From contig NC_080540.1 of NCBI RefSeq assembly GCF_028640845.1, forward strand, positions 134,444,420-134,508,419: a DNA stretch of 64,000 nucleotides, read 5' to 3'. A program made the translations under genes and the position numbers. Shown piece by piece: positions 39,218 through 50,409 of the stretch. The notes beneath the pieces were generated by a model that worked only from the letters and a program-made list of their open reading frames with translations, ran no database searches and was not told the origin of the DNA. Numbering within the stretch: the first letter of the stretch is position 1; each line of letters opens with the position of its first letter. The DNA comes from Ahaetulla prasina (lineage: Eukaryota; Chordata; Lepidosauria; Squamata; Colubridae).

Positions 39218-39625
39218 CAGGTAGTCCTCAACTTATGACCACAATTGAGCCCAAAATTTATGTTGGTAAGGAAAAATTTGTTAAGTGAGTTTTGCCCCAT
39301 TTTATGACCTTTCTTGCCCCAGTTGTTAAGCGAATCACCACAGTTATTAAATTAGCGACACGGGGACTACTGGGAAACATTGCCATTATTGCTGGTGAGT
39401 TCCAGGAAGACACATTCATTCATTGTTGTTAAGTGACTTTGCTTGTCAGAAGGTTACAAAAGGGGATCATATGACCCCCTGGACACTGTGACTGTCAGAA
39501 ATATGAATCAGTTGCCAAACATCTGAATTTTGATCACGGGGATGACGCAGTGAAGTCACTTTTTTCAGTATCTTTGTAACTTTGAATAGTCACTAAATGA
39601 ACTGTTGTAAGTTGAGGACTACCCG
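39218..39625. mobile_element. TIR miniature element containing a copied piece of ARHGDIA
   Basis: CAGGTAGTCCTCAACTTATG at the left and, inverted, CGGGTAGTCCTCAACTTACA at the right are the terminal inverted repeats. Interior landmarks (GAGTTTTGCCCC, TTTGCTTGTCAGAAGG, GGGGATCATATGACCCC, TTTTGATCAC) match the copies at 9198 and 59405. Between ACACGG and TTGTTAAGTG it holds about 60 bases (39365-39425) foreign to the family and 87% identical to the end of ARHGDIA coding exon 1. It sits 318 bases before ARHGDIA exon 2. Confidence 0.8.
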
Positions 39626-39963
39626 CATTACATTGGAGGCTAGCAGGCAGCAGTAGACTTTGCTTAATTGAGCTTCCTTTGAAGGGCAGAATCTGTATCC
39701 CACATAAAAATCTTATTTCTGGAGGGCAAAGGGCAAATGCTACGCTCTTTCTCTTGAAGGCAGTGCTTCAGGTAGGAATCTGTTTTCTGCTTCCCAAAGA
39801 GGAATCTGAATCTTGACTATTTAAGCCAAACAACAAGGCCAGTTTTTAAAACTTTTTAAGCCAATATTTGTCCAGGGGAGAAGCAAATAAAACTATTGCG
39901 GCCGCCAAGATACTGACTAACGTCCTTGTGTATTTCCCTCAGACATAGGACAGAGTTGCAGAG

Positions 39964-42900
39964 ATGGCTGAGCAAGAGCCTACCCACGAGCAGCTGGCCC
40001 AGATTGCAGCTGAAAATGAGGAAGATGAGCACTCTGTCAACTACAAGCCCCCAGCTCAAAAGAGCATCCAGGAAATCCAGGAGCTGGACAAAGATGATGA
40101 AAGTCTACGCAAGTATAAGGAAGCTCTATTGGGAAACGTTGCCATCACTGCTGGTGAGTTCCTGGAAGACACGTTCTTTTATTGAGAAGTGTGCGTGAGC
40201 ACTAGAAGGGACAGCTTTGGACACCTGACTTAGCCTCAAAAACCAGAATGTTCCATAAAGGCTATTTTCTTACCCTCATCATCCAGCTGGGGATATGGAA
40301 TCCAGTTGGCCTCTGCCAAGTATGGGATACTTTTATGTTTCTGGCTGTCCTTGGGTTCATATGCTACTCTTAACTGCAATACAGTATGTAGCGCATCAAA
40401 TTATGTGAACCTAGCAAACTATAATTTATATGCTGTGGTGAACTCGGCAAATGGAGGTTGTATAATAAGCCACAATCAAGGAAACTTTGGTTTGCCACAA
40501 TGGTTTCAAACTTGTGGGCTGCATGAAGCCCTTGTTTTATGTGATCTTGCAACAATACTTAGAAGAAAGAGTTTGTCCTGTGGCCCATGTTCTTTCTGCT
40601 GGCTGAGAGAGCCCTGTCCATTTCAGAGAGCGTAGCAAATGGAGGAGGAGATCACTTACGGCTCCAGGAAGGTTTCAGAATATCTAGCTAAGATTAGCAA
40701 TCTGTTTTTCTACTGTGGGCTGCCACTCTGCTGCAGTATGAAACGAGTGAGGCATTTTCTGTTGCTCTGCTCTTTCTGCAAGCTGGCACCCTTGTATTTC
40801 CACCATTCTTATCTCCATCTCTTCCACATGCTTTGCCAGATGACTGGAAAAGATCTGAAAGGCTGGCATTCACCAGTTGCATTGCAAATCCTAAGACCAG
40901 TGTTGTCAGGCTAAGAAGAAAACATGACTAATAAGCCTTCAAACATCTGGAGAGTATCAGATTGGGGGAGATTTGCATAAGCATTTGTAATTGCAGGGCT
41001 GTGGGCTAGAAAGCTTCTAAAAGAAGACCAGAGTTTCTAGGCATACACTTCTGTTGCAATGAAGACAGAGAAGGTTTGATGTTTTATCTGAGGTATATTT
41101 TCTCTTCCATTGCAGACCCTTCTAGTCCAAATGTGGTGGTAACAAAATTGACTTTGGTTTGTGCAACTGCTCCTGGTCCCTTGGAGTTGAATCTGAGAGG
41201 TAAATGGGTTGGATTAAAAAAAAGAATATTGGGGGGAGCTACAGTTAGAGATACATTTATGATGTACGGTTTTCTGGATACCTTCATCAGATGTATAAAA
41301 CAAACTTTAGTCTGGTGTATCAATAAATTGTTAAATAATGAGGATGCCCCAAATTGCTTAGTCTGTTGCAGCACAAAAAGCCAATAAGGGTGGCTATTCT
41401 TCTGGAAATCACATTTTATCTATTCTGTAAAGCCCAAGCTAAGGCTCTTCTTTTTGGTCCTGCCAGTAAGACGACCTTTGCAGGAGGAATCCGTAGCATT
41501 CCCTGCTTCCCCACTTTAATTGGGAAGAGTTGGTCCTTCAGATAACCTGGTCCCAAACCATGTAGGGCTTTGAAGGTGAGAACCAGCACCTTGAATTGGA
41601 CCTGGAACCAAATCAACAGCCAATGCAGTTCCCACAGGAACAGAGGGGACTTTCAGGATGCTGTCTAACTTTCAAATGCCATCTTTGTGGGAACAAAAAG
41701 TGTTGCTACAAATAATTATAATAGAGACAAATGTTTTGCTTTGTTGCCTGTCACTTTCTGTTTAGTTTCCCATCTGGTTCATATTGGTGCCCATGAACAG
41801 TATGTTCTGACTTAAAGGTTCACTTCCATGGTGATTACAACCAGACTTTAAATCTAATATCGCACATAGAAGTGACTGCACAGGTTGCTTGTCAGATTTT
41901 CATCTTTCGGAAGAAGTCATTCCTATTTTTTTCCTTTCAGGTGATTTGGAGAGTTTCAAGAAGCAATCATTTGTGCTGAAGGAAGGTGTAGAGTACCGGA
42001 TAAAAATCTCTTTTCAGGTAAGGTCTCCTTTTGAATTATTGTAGTGCCTATCGGAATGGTCAGTCTGTGAATAATTCAGCATATAGTTTTGAGGGAAGGC
42101 ATTTGGCCAAAAGGTGTGTATTGATTTTATATATTCTTGCTCATTATAGGTAAAGAGGGAGATTGTTTCAGGGCTCAAGTACATTCAACACACATTCAGG
42201 AAAGGAGTAAAAAGTAAGTGTCCGCTTTATTCTTTATGCTGTACTTGAGGAGAAGTAGCTTTGTATCTTCCCAAGAGTTTTGTCTAGCCTAGGTTGAAAG
42301 GAGCTGCAAAGTAGAGTCAAAACTTGGTATTTGACTAATGGAGAGGAAATTAATTCATTTTTGAATGGCAGCCAAAAACAGGTGGAATAGCAAAAGAACA
42401 TATAACCCTCAACTACTCTGGGTAGCTTTTGGTTTTTCTTCAATTGATCCTTCAATTAAAGATGCAATGACACCTTTAGTGTGAAGATCCGTTGATACTG
42501 CTGTTTTCTTTGAGATGAATCTGTTTCACCCAATTAGAACCATGATGATGGAATAATTACTATAAAAAGTAGGAAAACACTTTCATTTTCACTTTCTGCT
42601 GATTGACAAAAATAAGACACCTTAAATCCATCCAGTAATCAGTCTGAAAATGGCTACACTTTCTGAGGCATGTTTCTATATTGAAACCCCTGAAGACATA
42701 GTTTGGGACCAGAAAATACTTGTTTAAGTTTATTAGGAATCCACAATAGATAATAGGTGTAGACTAACATAAGAATTAGATTTCAGAAGAAGGGTGAACA
42801 AAAGCCATATCAAAAAATGGATATTAAGACTTCAGAATAAAGTTGGATTTGAAAGAAATCCGTACATTTGAGCACATAGAACAGTGATGGTTGACCTTTT

Positions 42901-43429
42901 CGGCACTGAGTGCCAAAACTGGAGCAGGTGCACTGGGACCCAGAAGAGAGCAGTTGGCCGACGTGCATGCGCACGACGGAACCAGGAATAGCAGCTGGTG
43001 ATGGTGTGCGTACCCACAGAGAGGGCTCTGCATGCCACAGGTTCACCATCACAGACATAGAAAAATAAAGCTCAATTCTGGTGCCGCTCTTATTTTAGGT
43101 AGCATGGATTTGTTTATATGACAGCTGACAGTGCATTTTGATCTGGTATCTACAGCTCGCACTGCTCAACTTCCAATGACTGTTTTAATTCTTGCCATTC
43201 GTGCCTTACAGCTGTTTTTCTCTTTCCAGTTGACAAGACTGACTATATGGTTGGAAGCTACGGGCCACGGGCTGAGGAATATGAGTTCCTAACCCCCCTG
43301 GAGGAAGCCCCTAAGGGCATGCTGGCCCGGGGCACTTACAACATCCGATCTAAATTTACAGATGATGATAAGACGGACCACCTTTCCTGGGAGTGGAACC
43401 TGACTATCAAGAAGGAGTGGAAAGATTAG
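39964..43429 (+). CDS. ARHGDIA: Rho GDP-dissociation inhibitor alpha, five coding exons
   Basis: Cytosolic chaperone of prenylated Rho GTPases (RhoA, Rac1, Cdc42); it extracts them from membranes and blocks nucleotide exchange. Coding exons: 39964-40153, 41116-41199, 41941-42017, 42150-42213 and 43230-43429. All have GT/AG borders with phases that join exactly, giving 204 residues, the length I recall for human. The N-terminal flexible arm (1-65) contains [20 protein letters not shown], the switch-binding helices. The immunoglobulin-like beta-sandwich that holds the geranylgeranyl group follows, with [50 protein letters not shown] and C-terminal [17 protein letters not shown]. The acceptor at 39941-39942 leaves a 21-base leader before the ATG, so exon 1 is non-coding and far upstream. 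No breaks or missing key residues. Repeats fill the introns: an old CR1 at 41390 and a hAT element at 42882. Confidence 0.98.
41390..41640 (-). mobile_element. Old CR1 fragment in ARHGDIA intron
   Basis: The minus-strand frame includes [20 protein letters not shown], then LKDQL. This is the conserved CR1 C-terminal segment (compare VRFKVLVTTFKALHGIGPGY at 2527-2586). It is much more diverged than the other CR1 copies here, hence older. Confidence 0.7.
42882..43054. mobile_element. hAT miniature element with 8-bp target duplication
   Basis: Termini CAGTGATGGTTGACC and, inverted, CTGTGATGGTGAACC. ACATAGAA is repeated at 42874-42881 and 43055-43062. The 173-bp element lies in the last ARHGDIA intron, 175 bases before the last exon. 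Confidence 0.88.
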
Positions 43430-44800
43430 CCCTCTCAATGCCAAGTCCCAAGAGTTGTTCAGACAGTGGCTACAGTAGAAACCCCTCCCTGTACCAAAGT
43501 GCTGGCATTGGACAACCTTCCCTTCCCATTTTTAGCTCACCAGGAAGATCTTTTTGGCTCAAATGCCTTGTAATGTATTTCCTCCCAAGAATCAATAACA
43601 ATGACCAAACCTGCCTTGTGCCTCCCAAGCGTAGAGGCAGAAGTGCTTCTTATCCCTCTCTGGCCTTGAGTAAGAGGTCTGCTGCTGTCCCATTTCAATA
43701 CATTTCAGGCAGGTGGTAAAGGGGAAGCAACATTTCTGTCTGTAGGGGAAAGGATTGGGAGAACCCCACCCCCCATGCCATCTCTGAGCAAAAGGCGAGG
43801 TGCCGAGAAGTCATCATTCCATGCAGGCTGGAAACAGTTGGGGCGGCAGGCACCTGCCAGGCTTAGTCATGTTCATGGCCTACATTTTCTCTTTGGGGGA
43901 TGTGGGTTGCCTTTCCATTTGTGATACTTTTCCTGTAACCATGATGCCTTAATGTTTGTAACATAACATGCATCCTCCAGGGAGGGGCCCAACCTTCTTA
44001 CCCTTTTTTATATGTTTCCTGGTCCCATTCACGTATTCCCCTCCTTCCAGTTTGCATCTTCTAGGCAGATGAGCCGCCTCCTGAATTCACGTCTCTCAAG
44101 AGTTTAAAGGCGGCTCACAATAATATCCTTCTGGGCTCCCTGTGCCCAGAGAAGCCCTTGCATCTGATTTAGGGAGAGGTGACCTGTTGGTAGGTGCAGA
44201 CATTTACTAATACCATTGCCATTTCTCTGTTCTGTCACTTCAACTGGGTGCAGAGCACTAAAGTCCTAGGGTAGCATCCGATTTTTAGGGCATTTTCCTA
44301 GCTGAGCTGTGCCTCACCTGATCTGAACAAAGAGCTTGTTATGGACAAATATCCAAGAGCAGAGAATGCCTTATGTGTCTGGTCTGCCTTTGAAATCATG
44401 TGCCTGGCCTGTCAGTATTTATTATTGCCTTGATTAGATTATTTTTCTTCATGGTGCCCAAACAGTCCAACTGTCCCCAGCAAAAGCCCATTAATCTGGC
44501 AGTCAGAAGTAGAAAGTCTGCAGAGCTTCTCCTCTGCTTGTCAGGTGGGTGTGTGCCAGCTCAACCACCTTGCTCAGCTGGCTTTTGTGAGTCCCAAAGT
44601 TGTACTAGAATTGGGACCAAATGAATGTGTGCGTGATTCCTTCACTGCTTTCTCTCTGTCCCAATTCCTCTCCCCTAAGCCTTCCTTAGAGAAGATTTTT
44701 GTTAAATTGATTTGTCTATATATCTTATATCTGGATTAACAGATTTGAAATCATTGGCTTCCCCTTTTCTGACTGTAAAATAAAATCATGAAACTGATTG
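43430..44800 (+). other. ARHGDIA: ARHGDIA 3' UTR with polyadenylation signal
   Basis: The stretch after the stop is long, repeat-free and GC-rich compared with the flanks. AATAAA at 44779-44784 (GTAAAATAAAATCATG) precedes a T/G-rich element (GATTGTTTTGCTGTGTC), giving a 3' UTR of about 1.37 kb. Short frames in it are chance. Confidence 0.75.
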
Positions 44801-46320
44801 TTTTGCTGTGTCTTTTTCCGATTCCTTGCAGTCCTGCTATGAAATGATGGCCTTATAAATTTATTTTAAAACATTTAAAGAATAAATGATTACACACAAG
44901 AAAAGAAAATGAGAAAAGACAGTGGATGGGAAATAAAAAACCAGCAGTTAAACAATATTTACAAATGATTTAAAATTTATTTGATTAATCGAATATATAA
45001 AAATTTACATCATCTTGAGAAACAATTGCAAATCACTACAAAATAAACTAAAATTTGTATAGATATCACTATTTGTTGTTATATAAAATATATAAGGAGC
45101 CCATTCTTGCCATTCTAGTCAAACTTTGACTGTGTGTATACTGTGAATTTGTCATTGGTGCATGTTCCCAAGGTTTGGTTTTCTGATCTGATATTGTCAG
45201 TGAAGGGAATGGGTTTCATGGAGGAAAAAAGGGTTTTTAGCTACTTGTGGGAGTGGGAAAGATGCCTCCAGATTTTTGGACTCCCAACTCCATAATGAGC
45301 AATATGTGATTCGGTGGTTGGGATTGAAAGCTGTAGTTTAGAACAGTACCCATGGAAACACTTAATGGGTTGGCCAATTGTGGGGTTTATAATTAGCATA
45401 GAGAGTCAGATGTAGCAAACTTCCAAAGCATCACCTTTTGTTCCCAGGAATGTTCCTGTGATGTAGAATTTTTCCATTCAGAATAAATCATCCTTAACAG
45501 TTACTGCTTAGAAGCAATATGATAAGTTCTTGAGAGGGTAGAAGGCGCAGCAATCATATTGTGTACCAGTGCCACTTTGCCTCTGAATTTCCTAAATGAC
45601 TCCAATAGAAAAGAATACCTGTAGTGGTGGAGAAGCAAATAACTAAGCTCAGAGACCACCAAAAACTTTTGCAGTTCCTAAACGACTGCTAAATAATAGC
45701 ACTATTCTCATTTTGCACAGTTTGCACGATTATCAATTTTGCACAGTTTGCTTATCTTGATTCTTGGCCTATGACCTTAAGAGGCATTTGGCTGGCCAAC
45801 TATTTACCAGTGCCTCTTTGAATGTGTAAAATAGCATCTGATTATCACCTTTAGCATCAATGCCCATTGATCATCTATGAGTACTAGCATATTAAGAAAA
45901 TAGCTTGGGAGAGGATCATTCTTTTCATAGGTCACCATTTTGAGAGTCCTTGGCTAGATGCTGAATTGGTCCATTAAATTTTGTAAGAAAGCCTTGTTGA
46001 TATATTTTCTGGGGGCAGTTATGCAAAGCTGTCTTCAGTTTGCAAGCCCACAGTGCAAAATTTATTCCTATTCTAATGTAGCATTTTACTTATTTTATTA
46101 TTTTACTGGCAAAAAGGGTTTTAAGAAGCTCTCGTGATGCATCCAGGTGACAGGAGTAAGTATAGGAAGTTGCCCAACTTTTAAGTTTTGGTTTTAGAAC
46201 TTTATAAAATTCTAGAAGTCAAAAGTAGTAGTTATTTGATCTCCCAGCCTTCTCAGGCAGTGTTAAGGTCAAGCAAGAAAATTTTGAAGAAAGGATTTGT
46301 AGGAAAAGGTGAACAGTAGA
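44801..46320. other. Intergenic stretch, nothing recognised
   Basis: AT-rich sequence downstream of ARHGDIA. No exon of P4HB or any other gene was found. Confidence 0.4.
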
Positions 46321-46794
46321 ACAATACAGGTAATCCCCCAGCTATGAATGTTCATTTAGTGCATTTCACAAGTATGTATTTATTCAGAAAGGATACTTGT
46401 ATTAGAAATTCAAAATGGCAACCAAAAAGAGACACTTGTAGCCATGTGACTTGGATTCAGTCACTGCTGCAGTGGCGGCCATTTTTAACTCTGACTTGCC
46501 TGTGCCGTTCAGGGTTACGACATGCAATTCCCTGAGGACTTGTGAATATCTTTTTAACTTCTACAAAGGCTTTTCTGGGACAGGACAAGTCTCTTGTATT
46601 CAAGATAACCAGCAGAGGCTGCTGAAGAGCCATGCTGGAAGTGGCGCCAGAACACATTGCCTTTTGTCAGCATAGGAACAATTATGTTTGTTCTTAGCAA
46701 ATATTTAAAAAGGCAGGCAGGAGGAATAATATGTAGAATTCTTTTTCTTTTGCTGGCAACAAATGTTTTTCCATGTTTGTGCTCTCTGAGGTTG

Positions 46795-47060
46795 GTTTTT
46801 GTTTGCAGACTTTTCACTACCAAACTAGGTAACATCATCATTGCCAAAAGAGAGTGTGGTTTGCTCTTATTTTTATAGACCAGTAGTTTTCTCTGTCAGT
46901 GTGGGTAGGAGTGTTCTTCGTGGTTCCTTGATGGGACTGTTGTTTATTGTTAGATTTGTCTGAGTTGATAGCTTCTTGATTGGGGTATTGTTGGACTTGG
47001 CTTGGTCTAGGATGCTCATAGATTTCCAGTCGAAGCTATGGTTAAGTCTGATGTGCTGTA
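46795..47060 (-). mobile_element. Penelope-like element terminal segment
   Basis: Read on the minus strand, GCAATGATGATGTTACCTAG, then TTTGGTAGTGAAAAGTCTGC, matches the 60343-60385 end of the PLE. It faces the plus-oriented copy at 47060-47300. Confidence 0.55.
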
Positions 47061-47300
47061 CTAGTCCATGAACACCAACTAGCAGTCAGAAGACACGATG
47101 AAAACTCCCTCATTTCAAAACACATGGACAGACTTACAGATTTTCCCTGGTGTATAAAATGAGAGAAAATCCTTTTAGCATTGATGATGTTATCTAGTTT
47201 GGTAATTAAATGTCTGCAAGAAAACAACCAAGCTCAGAGAACACTAAGGACCCTCAGTTCAACCCTCAGCTACAAATATTCTCTTCTGTATATTTTGTCA
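47060..47300 (+). mobile_element. Penelope-like element 3' fragment with hammerhead-like motif
   Basis: AACTAGCAGTCAGAAGACAC, then GATGAAAACTCCCTCATTTC, corresponds to the GIY-YIG C-terminal motif (AVRRHDENSLIS). It is followed by the terminal segment TTGATGATGTTATCTAGTTT, GGTAATTAAATGTCTGCAAG and ACAACCAAGCTCAGAGAAC. No full domain remains. Confidence 0.6.
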
Positions 47301-47311
47301 TATATCACATA

Positions 47312-47446
47312 CCGTGTTTCCCCGAAAATAAGACCCTGTCTTATATTTTTTTGAACCCTGAAATAAGTGTTTGACCTTATTACCATGTGCTCAAAAGCCC
47401 AATTGGGTTTAATATCAGGGGATGTCTCATTTTGGGGGAAACAGGG
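47312..47446. mobile_element. TIR miniature element, intact interior
   Basis: CCGTGTTTCCCCGAAAATAA at the left and, inverted, CCCTGTTTCCCCCAAAATG at the right, with TA at 47310-47311. The interior GTGCTCAAAAGCCCAATTGG matches the interrupted copy at 37402-37671. Confidence 0.65.
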
Positions 47447-48319
47447 CAGTTGCCTCCCTTTGTTCATTTACAAACTTGCTGCTGTCAGTGACATGGAAGT
47501 CATTAAATTGCAGCAACACTTTATATATTGTGCAGGAAAAATCCATTTTCCAAAGGTGATTCAATCTCTACAAGAAAGACAGCTTCGCAAACAATGGGGA
47601 AAGAAGTGGAGGGGAGCAGCTCTTCAGCCACTTGGTGGGCCTGCAGAACTGGCACCAAGAAAGTGGCTTTCCCTATTTCTCCCCTTCTTTTTCTGCCACT
47701 GGGGGATGGCAGGAGAAAAGGGATGGAGAAAAGCTGGGGAAGGGTTCTGTGCTACTACCTCTGTGACCCCACTCAAGAGAAAAGTGACAGAAGTCTGCTC
47801 CCCCTGTTTTCTATGGAAGGAAGTGGAACCTGGATAACCTGGATCTTCTCTTTCTTTCCCCACTTCTTCTATCACCCATGAGTTGGCAAGAGTGAAGAGA
47901 TGGCACTAGGAAGGCTGAAACAGCCTGGAAAACAGGAGCCATACTTGCAGCAAAGAGGCATGGAGCCAGTCTTATCTTAAGTGTGATATGCTTCTGGCAG
48001 ACTGGATAGCAAAAGAAATACCACTTTAAGACTAGAATAGGAGGAAAAAATGATTTCATTACGGGACAAGGATGAGTTGAACACAGCATTGTTTGTTTAG
48101 GTCACAAGAATTCATTTACTGAAGCATCACCAGCCTGAGGTTAGTAGTTGTGAGGAAGAACACTTTGATCTGTATTTGAGCAGCTCTCAGATTCATGCTG
48201 AGATGTACAGCATCTTGGAAATAAGGAATTTCCAGTTCTTGTTTATTAACAATATTCATTATGATATAGACTTATCAGGTTTTCCTCCCAGGTTTCCTGT
48301 CACCTAGGCCAACTTGCAG
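47447..48319. other. Unassigned stretch with chance reading frames
   Basis: Overlapping frames of 83-156 codons occur on both strands at 47367-47881, but none resembles a known protein and none has convincing splice context. I call no gene. Confidence 0.4.
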
Positions 48320-48421
48320 TTTTTATTTTTTTTATTTTTTATTTTTGTCACATTATATACAAGAACATATATTGAAACAATAGGGCAGGAACGGTAGGCA
48401 CTTTTGTGCACTTATGCACAA
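48320..48421 (-). mobile_element. LINE 3' tip, same family as 11035 and 12945
   Basis: The T-rich tail, CACATTATATAC, AGGGCAGGAACGGTAGGCAC and TTTTGTGCACTTATGCAC match 12960-13110. Confidence 0.65.
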
Positions 48422-48671
48422 AATGAAACAAGCCAATGGACTTACCTCCCATCTCTTGATTGTTTAAGTTGAATATTCCTTCTATTACTCCCACAGCCAT
48501 CCCCTCATTTCTCACAGATAGATTTTTGAGAACTATGCACTGTAGCCTGTGTAGAATTTTGATGGGATTGACTGGGGTTAAGAAATGTTCAGAAAGTAGA
48601 AAAAAGTGTGTTGAGTTAGAGCAACTTCTTTTGCAGGTGAGAGCTCAAAGACTATGAAAAATTATGACTTT

Positions 48672-48900
48672 TTAAATTAAAACCCAAAATTAAGATGTGT
48701 GTGTATGTGCATATGCCTTTGAGTCAGTATTAACTCCTGGCAACTGCCTGGACAAGGTCCTGCAGTTTTCTTAGTAAGGTTTTCAAAAGTGATTTGTCAT
48801 TGCCTGCTTCCCTAGGGCTAAGAAAGAACAACTTGCCAATGGTCACCTAGTGGGCTTTGTATCTAAGACAGGGCTAGAACTCATAGTTTTCTAGCTTCTA
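48672..48900 (-). mobile_element. Sauria-type tRNA SINE
   Basis: GCCTTTGAGTCAGTATTAAC, AAAAGTGATTTGTCATTGCC, CCAATGGTCACCTAGTGGGC and GGGCTAGAACTCATAG are the inverse of the SINE body at 3841. Confidence 0.65.
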
Positions 48901-49029
48901 CCACCACATGAAAATGACTCTTAAAAAGATATAAGATACATCAAATTATAATAATCAGGTCAAAAGTGTAATCTTTTCCAATTTCATAATGCTACAACTT
49001 GGATAAATTGATAACATTTGTCCATTTCT

Positions 49030-49042
49030 CTCTAAATTTATT

Positions 49043-49077
<35 letters not shown>

Positions 49078-49606
49078 TTATATTTGTATACCGCCCTTCT
49101 CCCGAAGGACTCAGGGCGGTTCACAGACAAAAAACAACAGAAAACATATAATAGATTAAAAACAGCTAAAGAATAGATAGTTGAATTCAATTGATGCTCT
49201 AACTTTTGAATACAAATTTAAAACCTCATTTAAACCCCTTTTTTAAAAATCCCAATTTAAAAAACTACATTCAGGCTAGTCCTGCTCTTCGAAACAGCAA
49301 CGTCTTCAGCTCATGGAAGGACTGGAGATGGGGGAGTGGACGAAGCCCCAGAGGGAGCTCGTTCCAGAGGGTAGGGGCCCCCACAGAGAAGGCCCTCCCC
49401 CTAGAGGTCGCCAGCCGACATTGTTTAGCTGACGGTATCCGGAGGAGTCCCTCTCTGTGAGAGCGCACTGGTCGGTGAGAGGCTAATGGTGGCAGTAGGC
49501 GGTCCCGTAAATATCCCGGCCCTAGGCCATGGAGCGTTTTAAAGGTGATGACAAGTACCTTAAAGTGAACCCGGAAGACCACTGGGAGCCAGTGCAGGTT
49601 ACGATT
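49030..49606 (-). mobile_element. CR1 LINE 3' fragment with (TTTA)n tail
   Basis: (TTTA)n at 49038-49080, then the inverted CR1 terminus CCGCCCTTCTCCCGAAGGAC. The minus frame 49612-49271 encodes the C-terminal RT segment with [34 protein letters not shown] and VGAPTLWNELP. It is 5'-truncated at about 49606. Confidence 0.88.
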
Positions 49607-50180
49607 AAACATTTACGATTAAATGTTTAATTCTGGTGCTAAAGTATAAGAATTTGGTATTGTACAAGTGGGAGGGTTTTTTTCAGATTCCCATCTTCTA
49701 AATTTACTCAAGAGGTTTGGAGAATCATCAGGAGTATTACAGTAGACAAAACACAGACAATGTCTAATTGAAATTTCCTTCATTTCTTGGCTCACAGCCA
49801 TAGTCTTAAAAGGGTTAAGAAAATCCAGAGTGCCAGCTGCTCCTCCTTGTTGCTAATCTGTAGAGAAATTGTGTATACAAGATACCCTTAGGACTTGTCT
49901 GCCTAACCTTAATGCTCCACCCCAATTAAGAGCAAACACCAGCAGTGCAGGTAAAGTTAAAGCTTAATAAGTAGCTTTATGTCTCCTATTGAACATAGAG
50001 TCACCTGTGTGGACAGTTTCTCACGTTTCCAAACTGTAAGCATGATCTCCAAGTAAACACTTGGTAGAAAGATATACAAACTAACCTTTTTAGTTTTCAA
50101 GCTGTTGAACAAGTAGTAGGTTGCTGCAGGAGTCCACCTGTCTACCTAGGTTGCAGTCCTGCTCTAACTTATGAACTTTC

Positions 50181-50358
50181 TGTTAAGTTTGGGAAGTAAC
50201 GAGGCTGGAGACCAGGGTAGTGACAACAGCTCTTTAATATATGGTGAACCCAGCAACCGGGCTGGGGAAAAACCTCTCCTTATATACAGTCTAACCGGCG
50301 GCTTCAACCAATCAGCAACGTGCTTGTTTCCCGCCAAAATATTTAAAGATACATTACA
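50181..50358 (-). repeat. 3' LTR of the Ty3/gypsy element
   Basis: It is the same as 54539-54716 except for two bases near its plus-strand left end (TTAAGTTTGGG against TTAAATTCGGG). It holds CCAATCAG and a minus-strand TATAAGG (plus CCTTATATA). Confidence 0.95.
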
Positions 50359-50372
50359 CTCCTTCCCTCCCA
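50359..50372 (-). promoter_or_regulatory. Polypurine tract
   Basis: The minus-strand sequence TGGGAGGGAAGGAG directly abuts the 3' LTR. This is the usual plus-strand DNA primer of LTR retrotransposons. Confidence 0.85.
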
Positions 50373-50409
50373 GAAAACACTTTACCCCTATTTACATGAT
50401 ATTTACATA

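Noticed and set aside
40306..40635. 109-codon ORF starting with a signal-peptide-like stretch in ARHGDIA intron 2
   Set aside because: No recognisable family, no splice context, lies wholly in an intron; probably chance.
47367..47881. Overlapping ORFs of 117-156 codons
   Set aside because: They overlap in several frames on both strands without homology; one begins inside a miniature element.
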